Source: Bryoerythrophyllum caledonicum
Taxonomy: Eukaryota; Streptophyta; Bryopsida; Pottiales; Pottiaceae
Length of the DNA stretch: 64,000 nt
Direction: 5' to 3'
Assembly: GCA_963971425.1 (NCBI GenBank)
Contig: OZ020515.1
Span: 20,642,637-20,706,636 of the forward strand
Shown: piece by piece, positions 12,501 through 25,560 of the stretch
How the letters are laid out: each line of letters opens with the position of its first letter
Position numbering within the stretch: position 1 is the first letter of the stretch
The notes under the pieces: generated by a model
What the model was told of the DNA's origin: nothing
What the model saw: only the letters and a program-made list of their open reading frames with translations
Database searches by the model: none
Position numbers and translations under genes: made by a program

Positions 12501-15500
12501 GCCCTGGACTCAACTGTGAGAACAGCTGTGGAGCGTGGTCTAGAGAATCTCACCAATGCAGGACCCAAGGTACCCATGCCATGCCCACTTTGCTCCTGCG
12601 TATGTGTTTCGTAGTGTAACCCCAGGTCAAAATTGCTCATTTTCTTTGAGGAAGGAGTCACATAGTTAAATAGAAAGTTGAACTTTTCTCTTTGTTATCA
12701 AGAGAAATTTGTAGTGTCACTATTTTGAGCTTAGGCATTTAGGGGCTAAATGAACCTTGCACTCACTTGCAAATGTTTGCAGGACCTTGCACTTGTCATC
12801 AGCATGGTGGTTGAGAATCTAGCTCTGTCAAGCAACAACAATGAAGAGCTTGTTTACTGTTTGAAGGTATCATTCCCCTCGCAATCTTTATATATTTTGG
12901 TTTAATCTACGTTTTCATCGTAGATGCTCATCTTTTTTCCATTGTTGCACAATCTGGCCTCTTTCTAGAATGACTCTTTCAAGGGTTAATGAGTTATGAT
13001 AACGGTCACTTTTGTCTTTGGGGGTAAAAATACAAATATTAGTTTATTAACGTCGGTGTTCTGGAACACTTTCATAGGATTGGTACAATGTTATAGACAT
13101 CATCCAGAACAAGAGCAACAACTGGGCTTTGAGGACAAAGGCAGTACTTGACCGTACGCGCCTTGCTTTACAAGACAAGGCTGAATATTATCAGAAAATC
13201 TTGCAACCAACCGCAGAATATCTTGGAGCTTTACTTGGAGTAGAGGAGTGGGCTGTAAGTATCCAAAACCTACATCTATGAATCGCTACTTTACTCAATT
13301 CATGGATGGTTTATTTTTGGTGTATGTATGTGATCTTTAAAGGCACATCATTTGACTTTCCAGTCTAGATTTTTATGCAGTTGGTGTGTTAATGGAATAT
13401 GGATCAACTGTGGTTGATACAGGTTAACATTTTCACTGAGGAAATGATCCGGTCGGGCTCAGCTGCATCTTTATCTCAGTTGTTGAACAGGCTGGACCCT
13501 GTCATCCGCAGTGAAGCCAACATGGGCAGGTAACCAAAAAAATACTTTATTACACATTTTAAAGCTAAAACTCTAGTTACCATCAAACTTTTCCCCTTTG
13601 ATGTCCACTTGCTTCACCCTAGCACTTGTCCTAGAATGTTGACCCTTACAAGAAGTGCTTCAAACAAAAGAGATCATAGAAAACTCAGCTCCTTTCTCTG
13701 AATATTCTCTCGGCTCTTGATTGATATATATAGTAAATTGAGACAGTACAAATATTGGATTTGTTTGTAAAGTGATCTCCTCTTCTATGAATTCTCCCTC
13801 TTTTTATGAATAGTATGTTAGATTGAACTTCAGTGCAAACTAACACCCCCCAATGTGGGTGTATTATTCTCTGCAGTTGGCAGGTGATTAGCCCAGTTGA
13901 TGTGAAGGGCTATATTGAAGTCGTCGACGAGCTTGAGCATGTGCAAGACAAGGTGTACAACCGCCCAACAATTCTAGTGTCCGGGCGCGTTAAGGGAGAG
14001 GAAGAGATTCCCGACGGCGCCGTGGCCGTCTTGACACCAGACATGCCTGATGTGCTCTCTCACGTCTCCGTGCGCGCACGCAACGGCAAGGTTCGTTCTA
14101 ATAGCAGTCTCCACACATTGGCTTCTCCTTCCAGTTGCCAAAGATATCCTTCTTTGATGGCATAACCATACTCGCCATTGGAGAGCTCAATCAACAACAC
14201 TCACTGAATAGTTCATAACATTCTACATTCATCAACTAGAATATGATTTATTTGGTATTTAGCAAAAGGCGCTTAGTGAGAGGCTTGGGGAATGTAGAAG
14301 CTAAGGTTTTATCATTAGAATTTTATGCACTCAGTATTTAGTTGATTACTGTTATTCTTTGTTGCAGGTCCTTTTTTTTGGTCGGTATCATACTCAACTA
14401 CAATATGGTTTTCTTTTCCTTTGGTTTTACAGATCTGCTTTGCAACATGCTTTGATCCAAATGTCCTTGCCGACCTTCGAAATAAGGACCAGAAGGCAAT
14501 ATCTATCCAGATTACACCCAATGCTGATCTGTCATACAGGTAGATTTTTGTGGTTTGTCTAATGTTTGGTCTTACCCATTTTTATTATTTTATTTTTTGT
14601 TATTATCATTATATTTCATCATGATTTATCTTGATTTAATTTTGTTGGTGGTGCAGTGGCGTTGGTGGTGCAGAAGTAGAAAGTGCAACCTCAACTGATG
14701 AGGATCAGGCCCCTCCTCCCAAGATTATATTGAAAAAGAAGAAGTTTGTTGGTAAATATGCCATTTCAGCTGACGAGTTCACACCAGATCTGGTATGATT
14801 TTCCATCCACTTCTTAGATTAATTCAGACACTAATAACGAAATGTGAAAGGACTATAATATTTTGAAACTATGGAACTAAATTGAGATATTAGGCCTATC
14901 AATTCTCTCAGTTTATTATACTATTTTGTTCCAATCTAGATAGACTTCTAGTCCTCAATTGCACCTTTATTGAATTTGAAGTGATTTTTGGATTTTTCTT
15001 TTTTTTCTGTCCAGGTTGGTGCCAAGTCCCGGAACATAGCCAATTTGAGGGGCAAACTGCCCACATGGATTAATTTGCCAACTTCAGCAGCATTGCCATT
15101 TGGTGTTTTTGAAAAGGTCCTCTCAGAGAGCATCAACAAGGTACATGAACAAAAAAAAAAAAAAAAGTGGTGTCTGTATCTATTAATTTGGCCACATACA
15201 CTAACTGATCTAAAAATCAGATGTCTAAGTGTGTAAATGAAGATTTTCTTATACCAATAGTGGCTACAAATTTTTATTATCTTACACTAATGTATCAATA
15301 TCTATGCTCTTGCTAATTACAATAGTAGTGTAGGTGATGATAGACATAAGCAGTACAGCCAATCAACCCCAGTTTATTTATTTTTCTGTTAGTATTGTCT
15401 TAGCCTTGTTATTCCTTTAACGCCTACAAGGCCTTGGAAGGGTCTCTTTTATACACAACTTCCCTACTAATTAGGCGTTAATTCAAGTGCACATTGTGTC

Positions 15501-17537
15501 ATGTTTGTTCAGGATGTGGCCATTGAGATTGCATCTCTTAGCAAGCAGCTTGCTGATGGTGATTTTAGTAAGCTTAAGGACGCTCGCGAAACGGTCTTGG
15601 GCCTCAAAGCTCCTCCTGCATTGGTAAGCCTAATTACTTTTAACCAAATCGAGATACCATTCAAGAAAGAGTTTACATGAGATACTAGCTGATTTTACAT
15701 ATCTATATCAAGTTAGCCAAATTCTAAATACTCAAAATAAGAATAAAGGAGGGACTTCTAAAATGAAAGAAAGAGGAAGTATTTTATTTGAGCCAAGAAT
15801 CTTGGCTCAAAGTTGATGTCTTTTCTTGTAATGTGTATGGTTGTATCTCTATCTCTCTCCGTAAATATTATTTACCATGGAATTCATCAATTGTTTTAAC
15901 TGCAACAATTGCGTCCAACTCTTTTGTAAATCCTCTATCCCCCTCTCTTTTTTCAAGAATAAATAATCTCCAAACACTTTAGTTTTTTGAGAACAATGAC
16001 GAGGGAATTTATTTATTTTTCCATTTTTAACTGAGTTTGATCAAACTTGTTTGTGCAGGTTGAGGAACTGAAGGCAACTCTGAAAGGTTCAGGGATGCCA
16101 TGGCCTGGAGATGAAAGTGAGGAGAGATGGTCTCAAGCCTGGACTGCAATCAAAAGGGTAACCATCTCTTGCATACTTGGATTTCAACACAAGCAAGAAC
16201 CAATTTAGGCTGTAAAATAGTTTATAATTCAAGCAATTTTTTTAATTTTTTTTTAAAATGTGAACATTTCCTTCATTTTCAAGGTTGTAACATAGGTTTG
16301 AATTTGCGTGTGTGTTGATTGGCAGGTGTGGGCTTCAAAGTGGAATGAAAGGGCTTACTTCAGCACCAGAAAGGCCAAGATAGATCACAGTGACTTGTGT
16401 ATGGCAGTGTTGGTCCAAGAGATCATCCAAGCTGACTATGCCTTTGTCATCCACACCATCAATCCATCCACCGAAGACAACACAGAAATCTATGCTGAGG
16501 TAAGCTTTTCTTCAAACCTCTCAAGACCACACCTAAGAAGTTTCTATTGTTTTGACATAATTTTCTAATGACTTGTTTAAGCTTATCTCTGGCCTTCGAG
16601 AGTCTACGAGTGTTCTAGATCACGCAGAACGACATCTACGCACCGGGCACATTTCAGCACAAAAATCTGCAAACTCGTTTCACATAAATCACTGTAGCTC
16701 GCCAATGCTTGTCTCAATAGATGCCCATCTTCCTCCACCTCTAAGTCATGGTCTATTTTTTCCTTGGAGGTGGCCTGTAATGCTTGCTACAAAGGTTCTT
16801 GCACCAAAACGATCGGTCGTACGGGTGCTTCTTAGTTGATTTCTTAGTTGATTTCCCTCGTGGTTTTTCCTCACTTTTATTTTACAGGTGGTGAAAGGCC
16901 TGGGTGAAACGCTTGTGGGGGCATATTCTGGGCGTGCCCTCAGTTTTGTAGCCAAAAAGTCAGACTTAAAGAATCCCAAGGTTGGTTCACTCTCCACAAC
17001 CCATGTATTATTTTATCAGGAACTCGGTTAAAACTTAAAACCTTTCTACTATTTTGCACTCAAAGTACTAACTTGGGACTTTTTGTTTGAGTCAGGTGCT
17101 GGGTTATCCTAGTAAAAGGGTGGGCTTGTTCATCAAACAGTCCATCATCTTCAGGTCAGATTCTAATGGAGAAGACTTGGAGGGGTACGCCGGCGCCGGC
17201 CTTTATGACAGGTAAATAACTTCATATTCCTACTCCACTCCTGGGGTCAAAAAAATTATTAAAAAAATCAAGATGGAGTGATTATAGTTTTTTCTAGCTT
17301 TTTCTAACGTGACCTGAACCTTTTACCTGCAGTGTACCAATGGACATGGAGGAGGAGAGATTAGTGGATTATTCCACTGATAAATTGATCCTAGATGAGG
17401 CGTTCCAAAAGAGCATTTTGACTAAAATAGCAGAGGCAGGGCTTGGTGTGGAGGAGCTTTTGGGATCAGCCCAAGATATTGAGGGTGTGATCAAGGATGG
17501 CGAGTTGTACATCGTCCAGACCAGACCACAAATGTAG
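6531..17537 (+). CDS. GWD1: Alpha-glucan, water dikinase (starch phosphorylating), 32 exons, 1403 aa
   Basis: Transfers the beta-phosphate of ATP to C6 of glucosyl units in starch (plastid), which opens granules for beta-amylases. Exons: 6531-6797, 7330-7371, 7471-7583, 7725-7800, 8117-8208, 8306-8459, 8565-8936, 9210-9320, 9433-9531, 9811-9945, 10044-10132, 10417-10551, 10753-10915, 11240-11329, 11567-11752, 11869-11931, 12065-12127, 12236-12295, 12417-12569, 12783-12866, 13078-13254, 13423-13529, 13877-14090, 14433-14539, 14657-14792, 15015-15140, 15513-15623, 16059-16157, 16326-16499, 16888-16980, 17096-17211, 17333-17537. All introns are GT-AG and all phases join without a break. The first ~85 residues are Ser/Ala/Arg-rich, like a plastid transit peptide. 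Tandem CBM45-type starch-binding regions follow (LLLHWGAL, WILPTNRPEGS). The phosphohistidine is about His1006 in MPDVLSHVSVRARNGK. The C-terminal PPDK-like nucleotide-binding domain includes SDSNGEDLEGYAGAGLYD and ends QTRPQM. Length matches Arabidopsis GWD1 (about 1399 aa). Probably functional. Confidence 0.96.
16590..16825 (-). mobile_element. MITE-like relic inside a GWD intron
   Basis: This segment, in the 388-bp intron between exons 29 and 30, is clearly homologous (opposite orientation) to the complete element at 27171-27474. Shared landmarks are the stretches reading atttcagcacaaaaatct, gatgcccatcttcctcc and ttttttcctt.gaggtggcct. Relative to the other copy it lacks about 25 bp in the middle and appears to have lost both terminal TTAA-CCC motifs, so it is an old truncated insertion. 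Confidence 0.75.
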
Positions 17538-18267
17538 TAGAATAACACTTGTTGATTTTGTTGTAATATTTTTCCAATAGAGCGAGTGCTTAGCTGCTGG
17601 ACTGGGTCCAGCAAATGATTATAACCCGGCAGGGCATCTGAAGATGTTTATTTATCCAGTTTACCTTTGCGATGAGCGTTATAAGATATTTGTGTTGTGT
17701 TTAGATTCTCAATGAGTGTCTTTTCATGTATTTGAGTTTGGATGAGCTAATCAAACCCTTTTTCCAAGTAAGGCTCAGTTCTAGGCCGACTTTCACTCTT
17801 TCCATTAGATATACTTGACTTGGCCCGTATATTATTTCCACATGGTAAAACCTGGAAATAATATACAAGCCTAAAGGATCATTTAGTACCAAAAGGACCA
17901 TGACTATGTTTACACAAAAAAATACTCCAAAATTGCTTCTTCACCCGCCTCGACAGATATCTGCGGACGCAGTTTCTAGCAGTAGTTGCAAAGAGAAAGG
18001 AAGTTCCTTCCATCCGACATCTGTACTTACGTTAGAACAACGACATCTTAAGGCAGAGAAGGATCAGAAGAAGCTGGAGCACGAGAAGGAAAAGCATGAC
18101 ATCGACACTCGCCAGGCGGCTGCGGATCAGGTGTACAAGAACGTTGACACCGGTGTTCGTGACCATACTAGTACTGTCTTACTCCAAAATGTTGTAGAAT
18201 GTAGCTGGTCTCTTGCGCAAAGGTACACAGAGTTCCTGCAAGTAGATAGACAGATTAATTTAGGACT
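17538..18267. other. Convergent GWD/FAAH 3' intergenic region with a perfect hairpin
   Basis: This holds the GWD 3' UTR (T-rich to about 17720) and then the spacer to the FAAH stop. A perfect 14-bp inverted repeat (gtatattatttcca at 17827-17840, its complement at 17853-17866, 12-nt loop) lies roughly midway. It could be a MITE relic or an RNA hairpin in one of the convergent 3' ends. A 125-codon open frame at 17900-18277 with a charged, Lys/Glu-rich middle has no recognisable family and runs into the FAAH last exon antisense, so it is not called a gene. Confidence 0.5.
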
Positions 18268-21200
18268 TTATCTATGAGTTCGCGTGTCCGAAAAACAAGC
18301 GACCCAAGAAGAAACTGTTGCTTTTTCATTGCACTGCAGGGATAAATCAAACACTCAAATAGACAAAAACCTTGCACTCTCCCAGAATCGAGAAGTGGTA
18401 ATATAACCAAGCCAGAAAACCAAAGAGCGAACTTTTCAGCCATAACAGCTTACTTCTATCGCTGCAGCCAAGCGCAGCAACGTCGCCTCCTGCCATGGTC
18501 GTCCAATAAGTTGCAAACCAATCGGCAATCCCTTGGAGTCGTGCCCCACCTAAAACATCACTCAAAAACAAAGAAGAACGACTTTCAGTAATTCGACAAA
18601 TGCAGCAGATCTGCAAAATTATCTAGGGCTCAACCTTTACGGTTATGGATGGATAGAAGTTTACCAAAAACACGTTCAATCCCAGACTTCAAGGGGCTGA
18701 ATCTTTCCTAGTAGCAACAAGGAACGATGGTTACGACTACATAACTACACTGCAGGCACTAGAACATGGACAACTAGGAAGGATTTCTAAACAAAAACTC
18801 CAAATTCATCATGATCAAGACCATAACTTCGTCATTTTCTAAAAACAAAGGATATATATACGAACCACTCGACAATTCCAATCATCTGGCGGTGTCACAA
18901 CCTGCATAACGCCTGTCAATATGGCCGAGTTGGTCTAAGGCGCCAGTTTCAGGTACTGGTCCGAAAGGGCGTGGGTTCGAATCCCACTGTTGACATTTTG
19001 CTTACACTTCTGGAAACGAATTGGATTGATTCCACAATGATGAAGAAAGGAAGAACTCACCGGAACAGTAATTGCAGGGAGTCCAAGAAAGTTTGGTGCT
19101 TGGATGTAGCGCATCAAGTTGCCTGAAAAACAGTTACTCTGTGAGAGATGGTACGAGTAAACCTGGCACGCCAAAATTGAAATTCACAAGCTGACTAGGA
19201 ACTACAACCTATGCATTGCCAAAGCCATACTGACTGTTGAATTGGAGCCGGCAACTCTCAAGTTCTACTAACCCGTTGTTAGCAGGTCACTTTCGCCAAC
19301 CGAGAGCGCCGCAGGTGGAATCGGTGGTGCTGTTGTACTGCACACAAAATATATTGATAAGTTTACAAACCGCAGAGCAGAACAAAAACAGAATGGCTTG
19401 TAAAATAACGTTTCATGACCAAGGTATTTATACTACCAGTAGAACATCATTACACAACGTCATTCGATAACCAAAATGCTTTCATCGTTTCAAAAATCAA
19501 ATCAAGTGGCAACTTCAAACTACGGAGGTCATTGAGCTGGCGTTCACCCGGTGGTTGGAGTTACAATGACGTCGACATCATCGAAAGCTTGCATGTGGAA
19601 GTACATAGCCCGCCGTCTGCAAAGTCGGATACAGAGAAATTGAAGCAAAAGATGAGTTTTAGTTAAAACAAATTCGTCATGCATCGTTGCATCGTCTGTC
19701 ACAAAAGATCTTTGCCAAGAAATATTTCAGCAAACACAGAACAGAGATAGAAAAAGCAGAGTCATTATTGGCAAACCTGAACTTTTGAGCACTGAAGAAG
19801 TCAGCAGCTGTGAACTCCTTGAAAAGACTCAAGGTTCCTCGAGCCTCCAAACTGAGTTCTTGCAATCTGCGACCACAAGGAAAAATTGAGGGACGCCTAG
19901 TCAAACAGCAACCAAAACATTGAAAACCACAGACAGGTTCATAACTGCAAAAGACATGGCAGTAGTTTGAGCAAAATGGGTGCTCAAATATTAGAGAATA
20001 GAGTTCATACAGCTTTTTGTTGTAGCCCGCCAACCCAGATGAGTACTCCGAACCCACAGTCGTAAGATGTCCGATCCTCAACTCGTCTAATTCTGGCAAT
20101 GTGATTTCTTTCACCTGTATTCTCGAGGCCACAATATCCTCAATTTGATCACCTACAGAGCTGAATCCTGTTCCAGGAACTAACAATCCTCGCAAAAGGA
20201 AATGACAGATTCGACCAAAGCGTCCACGCAACACTTGAAAAGTTAAACCTCAGAGTTGGAGTCGACTTCCAATGCTTATATGAGTTGCTTGTTTGTTAAA
20301 TGGGAATTTTAAAGTTAAGTACTTCCCTAAAAAATTTAAAGACCAATTCGTTCATTACGCATACCTCAGTCCCAAATTCCTCCATGAGAAGTTTCAAGCT
20401 ATTGTTGCACACCTCAGCCACCTCCTTATCAAAGGTCGAATTGAACCACTACACATGCAGGTTCGGAAAATGCAATATTAACGTATGAGAAGAAGTTCGA
20501 GAAGAAGTTAGTGTCGAAGGAGAATGATATGGGGCAAAGGAGCACATGAGTTGAAGAAACTGACAAAGAAGATCCCATACCTCTGAATATTTGCCAAGTT
20601 TCAAAGAACCCAAAGTATCTTGACGATCTCTATTCAGCTCCGGAACGCATGGCGGCAGCTGCAAGACCCTCAGAAAGATCAGTTCTGCGAGCGTGAGACT
20701 AAACAAAAGACCATCTTCGAAGTCCTGAGCAGGCACGAGTTTGACAATCAGCAGGTCATGCTAAAAATCATAGCTAATGCATTGTAGGGAGACGATGCTG
20801 ACTGGCCAACTGTAGAGCTTGTCATTTGGATGCGTTCCTAGCATTGCAGCATATCTGCGCGCACATAAAACCTCCGGTTAACAGTTCGCATACTCATGCC
20901 ATTACTCAATTAACAGTGTACAATTTCCTTTTTACATCTCTCATACGCCTTCTACAAATTAATGTACACAAGTGTATGTACCCCTCGTCCCGGACAGGAG
21001 CAAGGGCAGACCCAGCGCGATACCGTATCCGGACGTGATACCTATGTCAGGTGATACCCTGCTCAGGGACGAGACCTGTCTCGTCCCGTCGCCATAACTT
21101 GTTCCCGTGCGATACCCTGTCTTGGTGTGATACTATGTACCAGCACAATACCCTATCCCGGCGTGATACCATGTCCCGGCACGATACCTTGCACAAGATT

Positions 21201-24200
21201 CCAAATGGATACACTCAACTGCCCTCCTATTCTGCACTGATCCCTCATCATCCCAATTTCACATGTCATAGGAAGAACTTGGAGATAAAAAAAAAGGGGA
21301 AAAACCAACCCGAAAACAAAAAGGATCATGCCGGAATAGGGTATCGCATCAGGACATGGTCTTGTGCCTAGGATATGAGATCATCGTATACCTTATCGTT
21401 TTCTTTTACATAAAGAGATGCCATATTTCAACACAAGATACTTTAATCTTGTTCAACACAGCTCTATTTGACGATTTACTTACACAAGCAACGCATCTTC
21501 TGTTGTTGATGCAATAGGACCGCAGGACTCCATAGACCATCCCACAGTAAACAGCCTGCAAAGTTTATTGGCGGAATGAGATCTTTTGGTATCACATAAA
21601 CATTCGACAATAGTTCTTGTTAGATATAACGAGACAGGGGAAAATTACTAAGAACAGAATTTTGTTCCTCAGATTAAAGTGAACGTCACAGACATGTAGG
21701 AATAATTAACAGATCTCAAAGGACAATGCATACCAAGGCAGCCCCATCAGCCAAAGAATGGAGCATAAAGAGAAACATACTCATGGGATTAGGAGAGACT
21801 CATACCCCTCATTTGAAATCCGTCCAAATGTTGGCTTCAAGCCAATATTCCCACACAGAGCTGAAGGTATCCTGATTGATCCTGTTTTTCACAAGCCAAG
21901 GACCCAAGTTTATCGTTGACGCTACAGAATTCAATGCATGTGTCTCAACACACTTCGTCATCATACATTCAGCTTAGAACTTCAAAGTTTGCTACATGCA
22001 TACCTCCAACATCGGTACCCAAGGCTACGGGACACAACCCGGATGCGACAATTGCACCAGGACCAGAAGATGAACCTCCAGTATACCGTTGCAGATCATG
22101 GGGATTTCGCGCTGTCCTGTTACACCAAAGCCCAAAAACTATGGGTTGAAGATAGTCATGACAGCTAAAAGGTAAAATGTACAAGTTCTGAACTGCAGGT
22201 AGAACTCCAGGTATGAACAAAAATCGTCAAGAATTGACTTCAGAAAAGCTTTAAGCGTACCACAATAGAGCAAAGAGGAGGTAAGTGCGACCAAAGAGAA
22301 AGAAAAAGAAAAGGCACCCGTGATGAGGATTATTGCCAGTAGTTCCCATTCCAAGTTCATGCATGACTGCCTTTCCGATGACAACCATTCCACAGCTTCG
22401 CAGCCTTGCAACTGACGCAGCATCTTCTTTCACTTCTCTCACTTGAGGAAGCCACTTTGTTCCAGCTGAGGAATCAAACAAAACAGGGTAGAGGATACTT
22501 ACTGTGTAAGGAGAAACGCATCAAAATGTAAACTTCGTGAAGAATAGTATTGAAGGTTCAAAGCAGAAACTGGTTGATGAACCTTCCACGGTTTCACTAT
22601 GATGCATGAACCATCCGATGAAACCTCCACGGCAAAAGAAACCTCTATCTATATAAATGGTTGTACAGCGCGACACAAGTCAAAATTCTCATGATTGACG
22701 CAGCCACATCTGAAGAATTTTTAAAAGTGCAAAATGGAGTTTAGCAAAGTTCAGACCCATCTCAAGCGAGATCAATTATAGTTTCAACACTGGTTTTCGT
22801 AATGACTCCGCACCTGTGCTTGGATGCGGAACGCAGTCTATATCATCCTTCACAGCTAAGGGTACACCATCGAGCACAGACAGAGGCTTCCCTGCATAAT
22901 GAGCCCCACGATAAGAGTAAATGAATACCGGATTATGAAACAACGTAACTCCTTCTGCTGAACAATTCTTTTCTTCCATCTTATCTATGCATTCTGGCCC
23001 ATATCTTAAAGAAAAACGTATGGCGATACATGAAGGCCTAATAATCTGGTACTTGTTTGATGATGACTCGATAGAAATGCATAACGGAACGTACCCTCCT
23101 TGTATCGTTCTGTGGATTCCGCTGCTTGCTTACGCACATCCTCAGGGAGGAAGGAAATGAAGTATATCAAAGACGGACTTTTTTTCTTTGCCTCTTCAAC
23201 AGCCGCAATTATGCGCTCTGCCACCTACAAGAAAGAGGGTATTGATTCAGACAATTCGTCTACCAAGAGTGATATCTTCAAGAAACTCAAATTCTCAAGT
23301 TCACGAAAACTGGCTCACCTCAGTTGGAGTCAAACGACCGGTTGTGAAGGCTTCAACATGATCACGAATCGTCCAGTAGAGGAAAGGACGTGACTTGATT
23401 TGAATATGCGATACTGGTGGAGGCAAACACTCAAGAGCGTATGCCGCTCTCTCTTGAGGGCCACATCCTTCTGGAAATATCTTCACAACCGCTTCTAGAT
23501 CTTCTGTGATTTCAGATTTAAACACTAATAAGCAATGATTTGATAATATATAATCTGAAGAAAACGTCTACATTCTCTTGTCACTCATTCCAATAACAGG
23601 GACATCACATCATTAACGGCAAGAAACAAGCAGAAGAGTTCATCCATCTGTATCAAGGATACATATCTAATCGTATTGCATACACTGATTAAGAATCATC
23701 ATAAAGCTCAAATCTCTGATGTCTTACGTTTGGCAGGATATTCAGGCTGGTACATGGGAGCGTCGGGTATGATGATTTCACGCGTGTACTGCAAACAGCA
23801 GAGAAATCAGTTGTTAACAAATCGCAATCCTTCAAAGCCATTTATGAAGGCTCGTGACTGGTTACAGATAAGGTCGGGAGAAGAGAAGTTCGTATACTTG
23901 CTCATCAAAACTGCGCTACACACAAATCACAAGTGCAAAGAGTTTCTTAGCTCCGACTATTGCTATTCAAAATCTTTTGTTGCCGTACAAAAGGGCCTAC
24001 CGATCAGTGGGACAAATAATTGAGCTACATAGCAACAATTCCGTCCTCACATGCTCGTTCTAGGCACACACCTGTGGAAAGTTGTTCATCCTCAAGATAT
24101 TCGACTTAATGAAGTCGCCGAGAAGAAACGAATCTTGAGCCCAAACGAACAACCCAAGCTGCCATCCAGTGAGCTTCGGAGCTGTCAAACAAGCAACCGC

Positions 24201-24557
24201 GTCACATGTCCACTCAGAGGAAATGCACACTTCAGTCATAATTCATATCCGCTTCAAGACGCGGATACGAAAGGCACAGGCGCGACATGCGTCTAATATC
24301 CAACACTCCATCCTACATCGTAAGGATGGCCATGACACCGATTCACCTTGTATCCTACTTTAACAGATATCAAATAAAGACAACTATCATGTTCGTATAT
24401 AATGCTGGATTGGTCGTATCGAAAAGAAGCCTGTGCTAAGACCGTCTGAAGCTTTCAATATCATTAAGAAAGAGCACATACCTACGACTTTAGTTATGTT
24501 CAACTTCACTTCGCCGTGCAGCACCTCCTCCACCGGCATCATCGATTTCTGAGTCAT
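18268..24557 (-). CDS. FAAH: Fatty acid amide hydrolase (N-acylethanolamine amidohydrolase), 20 exons, 604 aa
   Basis: Amidase-signature serine hydrolase that breaks N-acylethanolamines into ethanolamine and fatty acid, a lipid-mediator pathway affecting growth and stress. Exons (transcript order): 24557-24482, 24181-24072, 23788-23728, 23503-23319, 23224-23095, 22891-22814, 22465-22318, 22116-22004, 21881-21806, 21555-21484, 20854-20803, 20658-20581, 20448-20365, 20114-20011, 19866-19777, 19616-19548, 19337-19273, 19122-19061, 18549-18454, 18333-18268. Phases agree throughout. The catalytic triad is visible: Lys202 (AVKDDIDC), the Ser of GGSSSG near 278, and nucleophile Ser302 (DVGGSIRIPS). 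Each is about three residues before its Arabidopsis FAAH counterpart (607 aa). Other conserved blocks: [34 protein letters not shown]. The donor after exon 11 (gtcagc) is weak. The last ~21 residues do not resemble the family tail, so the final exon is tentative. The start Met is chosen because [12 protein letters not shown] aligns with the family N-terminus. Confidence 0.92.
18915..18995 (+). tRNA. tRNA-Leu (anticodon CAG)
   Basis: An 81-nt cloverleaf with a 7-bp acceptor stem (gtcaata with tgttgac), D-arm region ggccgagttggtctaaggc, anticodon stem/loop ccagt-TTCAGGT-actgg giving anticodon CAG, a long class II variable arm, and T-arm gtggg-TTCGAAT-cccac. A TTTT run at 18996-18999 directly after the discriminator base A fits an RNA polymerase III terminator. 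Internal A and B boxes match consensus. The gene lies inside the FAAH intron 18550-19060, on the strand opposite to FAAH. Confidence 0.95.
20990..21195. repeat. Degenerate short tandem repeat (GATACC units) in a FAAH intron
   Basis: About eight imperfect units built around c(g/a)(t/c)gatacc followed by tgtcccgg, spaced roughly 20-25 bp, in the 629-bp intron between FAAH exons 10 and 11. A related inverted piece (ggtatcgcatcaggacatgg) lies at about 21340. It is a minisatellite by pattern and no function is visible. Confidence 0.7.
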
Positions 24558-25560
24558 CTTCGCTGTGAGAATCCATACACTGTGCACCGTTAACAAAGAA
24601 TTGAGACTAACGAAACTCGAGGACATCGCAGAGCATACTTCAGAACTAAACTAAGGTTACCAAGAAGTAAAAGAATCAAGCAAGATCTAAGTTCTCACCA
24701 AGGTAACATCAACGGAACCAAATCGCTGTGGAATGTACTATGCGAAAATAGAAACAAATTATGGAAAAGAAGCGCCGGACGAGACAAAAACCATGTGTCC
24801 GTGAATTTAAGCTACAGGATCACTTATGGACATGCTTTTCTAAAATGGCAGAAAATGCGCTTCGTAGACGTAAACATAGAAATCAAGGAACACACATTCT
24901 GCACGATCTAAGGAGCAAACATTATGGCAGTAACATCTTCATAATCAAGACTAAGCTAAGCCTCAAGTCTCTGCAGGAGTACGTAGCGTAATTGATACAG
25001 AGATTAAAAGCTAGACAACTAGAAGCAGAACCGGAAACAAGCCTTCGAGAACTAAGAGCTCTCAGCGCTGTAAATTACCAAATGTCATCGAGAAACACAA
25101 CGAAACCACAGATTACAAAGGAAACTAAAGAAAAAAAATTCACACCCCGGCCAAAGAAACTTAGCACTAACTCACGGTATCAGCAGAAAGTAAAATTAAG
25201 AGAGAATACGAATCTGACATGTCTAACACACGGCTTGCGATCGAGAAGAAGCGACTCAAAGCACCACGATCGGCCTGAATTCAACGCCTCACCTCCAATG
25301 CGCCACTGAATTACACGCAGAGAACGGCGCGACCTTCGAAGATGATCGCCGAGGAGAAGCAGCGCCCGGCGAAACAAGCGTTGCCAGAGAGAAAAGCAGC
25401 CTCAAGACAAGACGGAAGAGCTTCACGAAGACTTATGTTGCAACATCTGCGCAAAACATTTTGATCCGAGGACGACGACACAAAACCGTGGCAGAATCCA
25501 AAACCATCACCATCTACCGAATCCTCCTGAAATCTATGAATCTTCGAGAGAGTGTTTTAT
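24558..25560 (-). promoter_or_regulatory. FAAH 5' leader and promoter region
   Basis: No separate gene is seen. In the minus orientation, a possible 5' UTR acceptor (gtgcacag) precedes the chosen FAAH start by about 20 bp, so an untranslated first exon farther upstream, in the GC-richer DNA near 25300-25500, is likely. The exact start of transcription cannot be seen. Confidence 0.35.

Noticed and set aside
17900..18277. 125-codon ORF between GWD and FAAH
   Set aside because: Contains a charged stretch that could be coiled coil, but no homologue is recognised and it overlaps the FAAH last exon antisense. Left as unproven.
21000..21200. CRISPR-like array of GATACC repeats
   Set aside because: Units are too short and variable, lie in a plant intron, and lack uniform spacers. 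It is a degenerate minisatellite.
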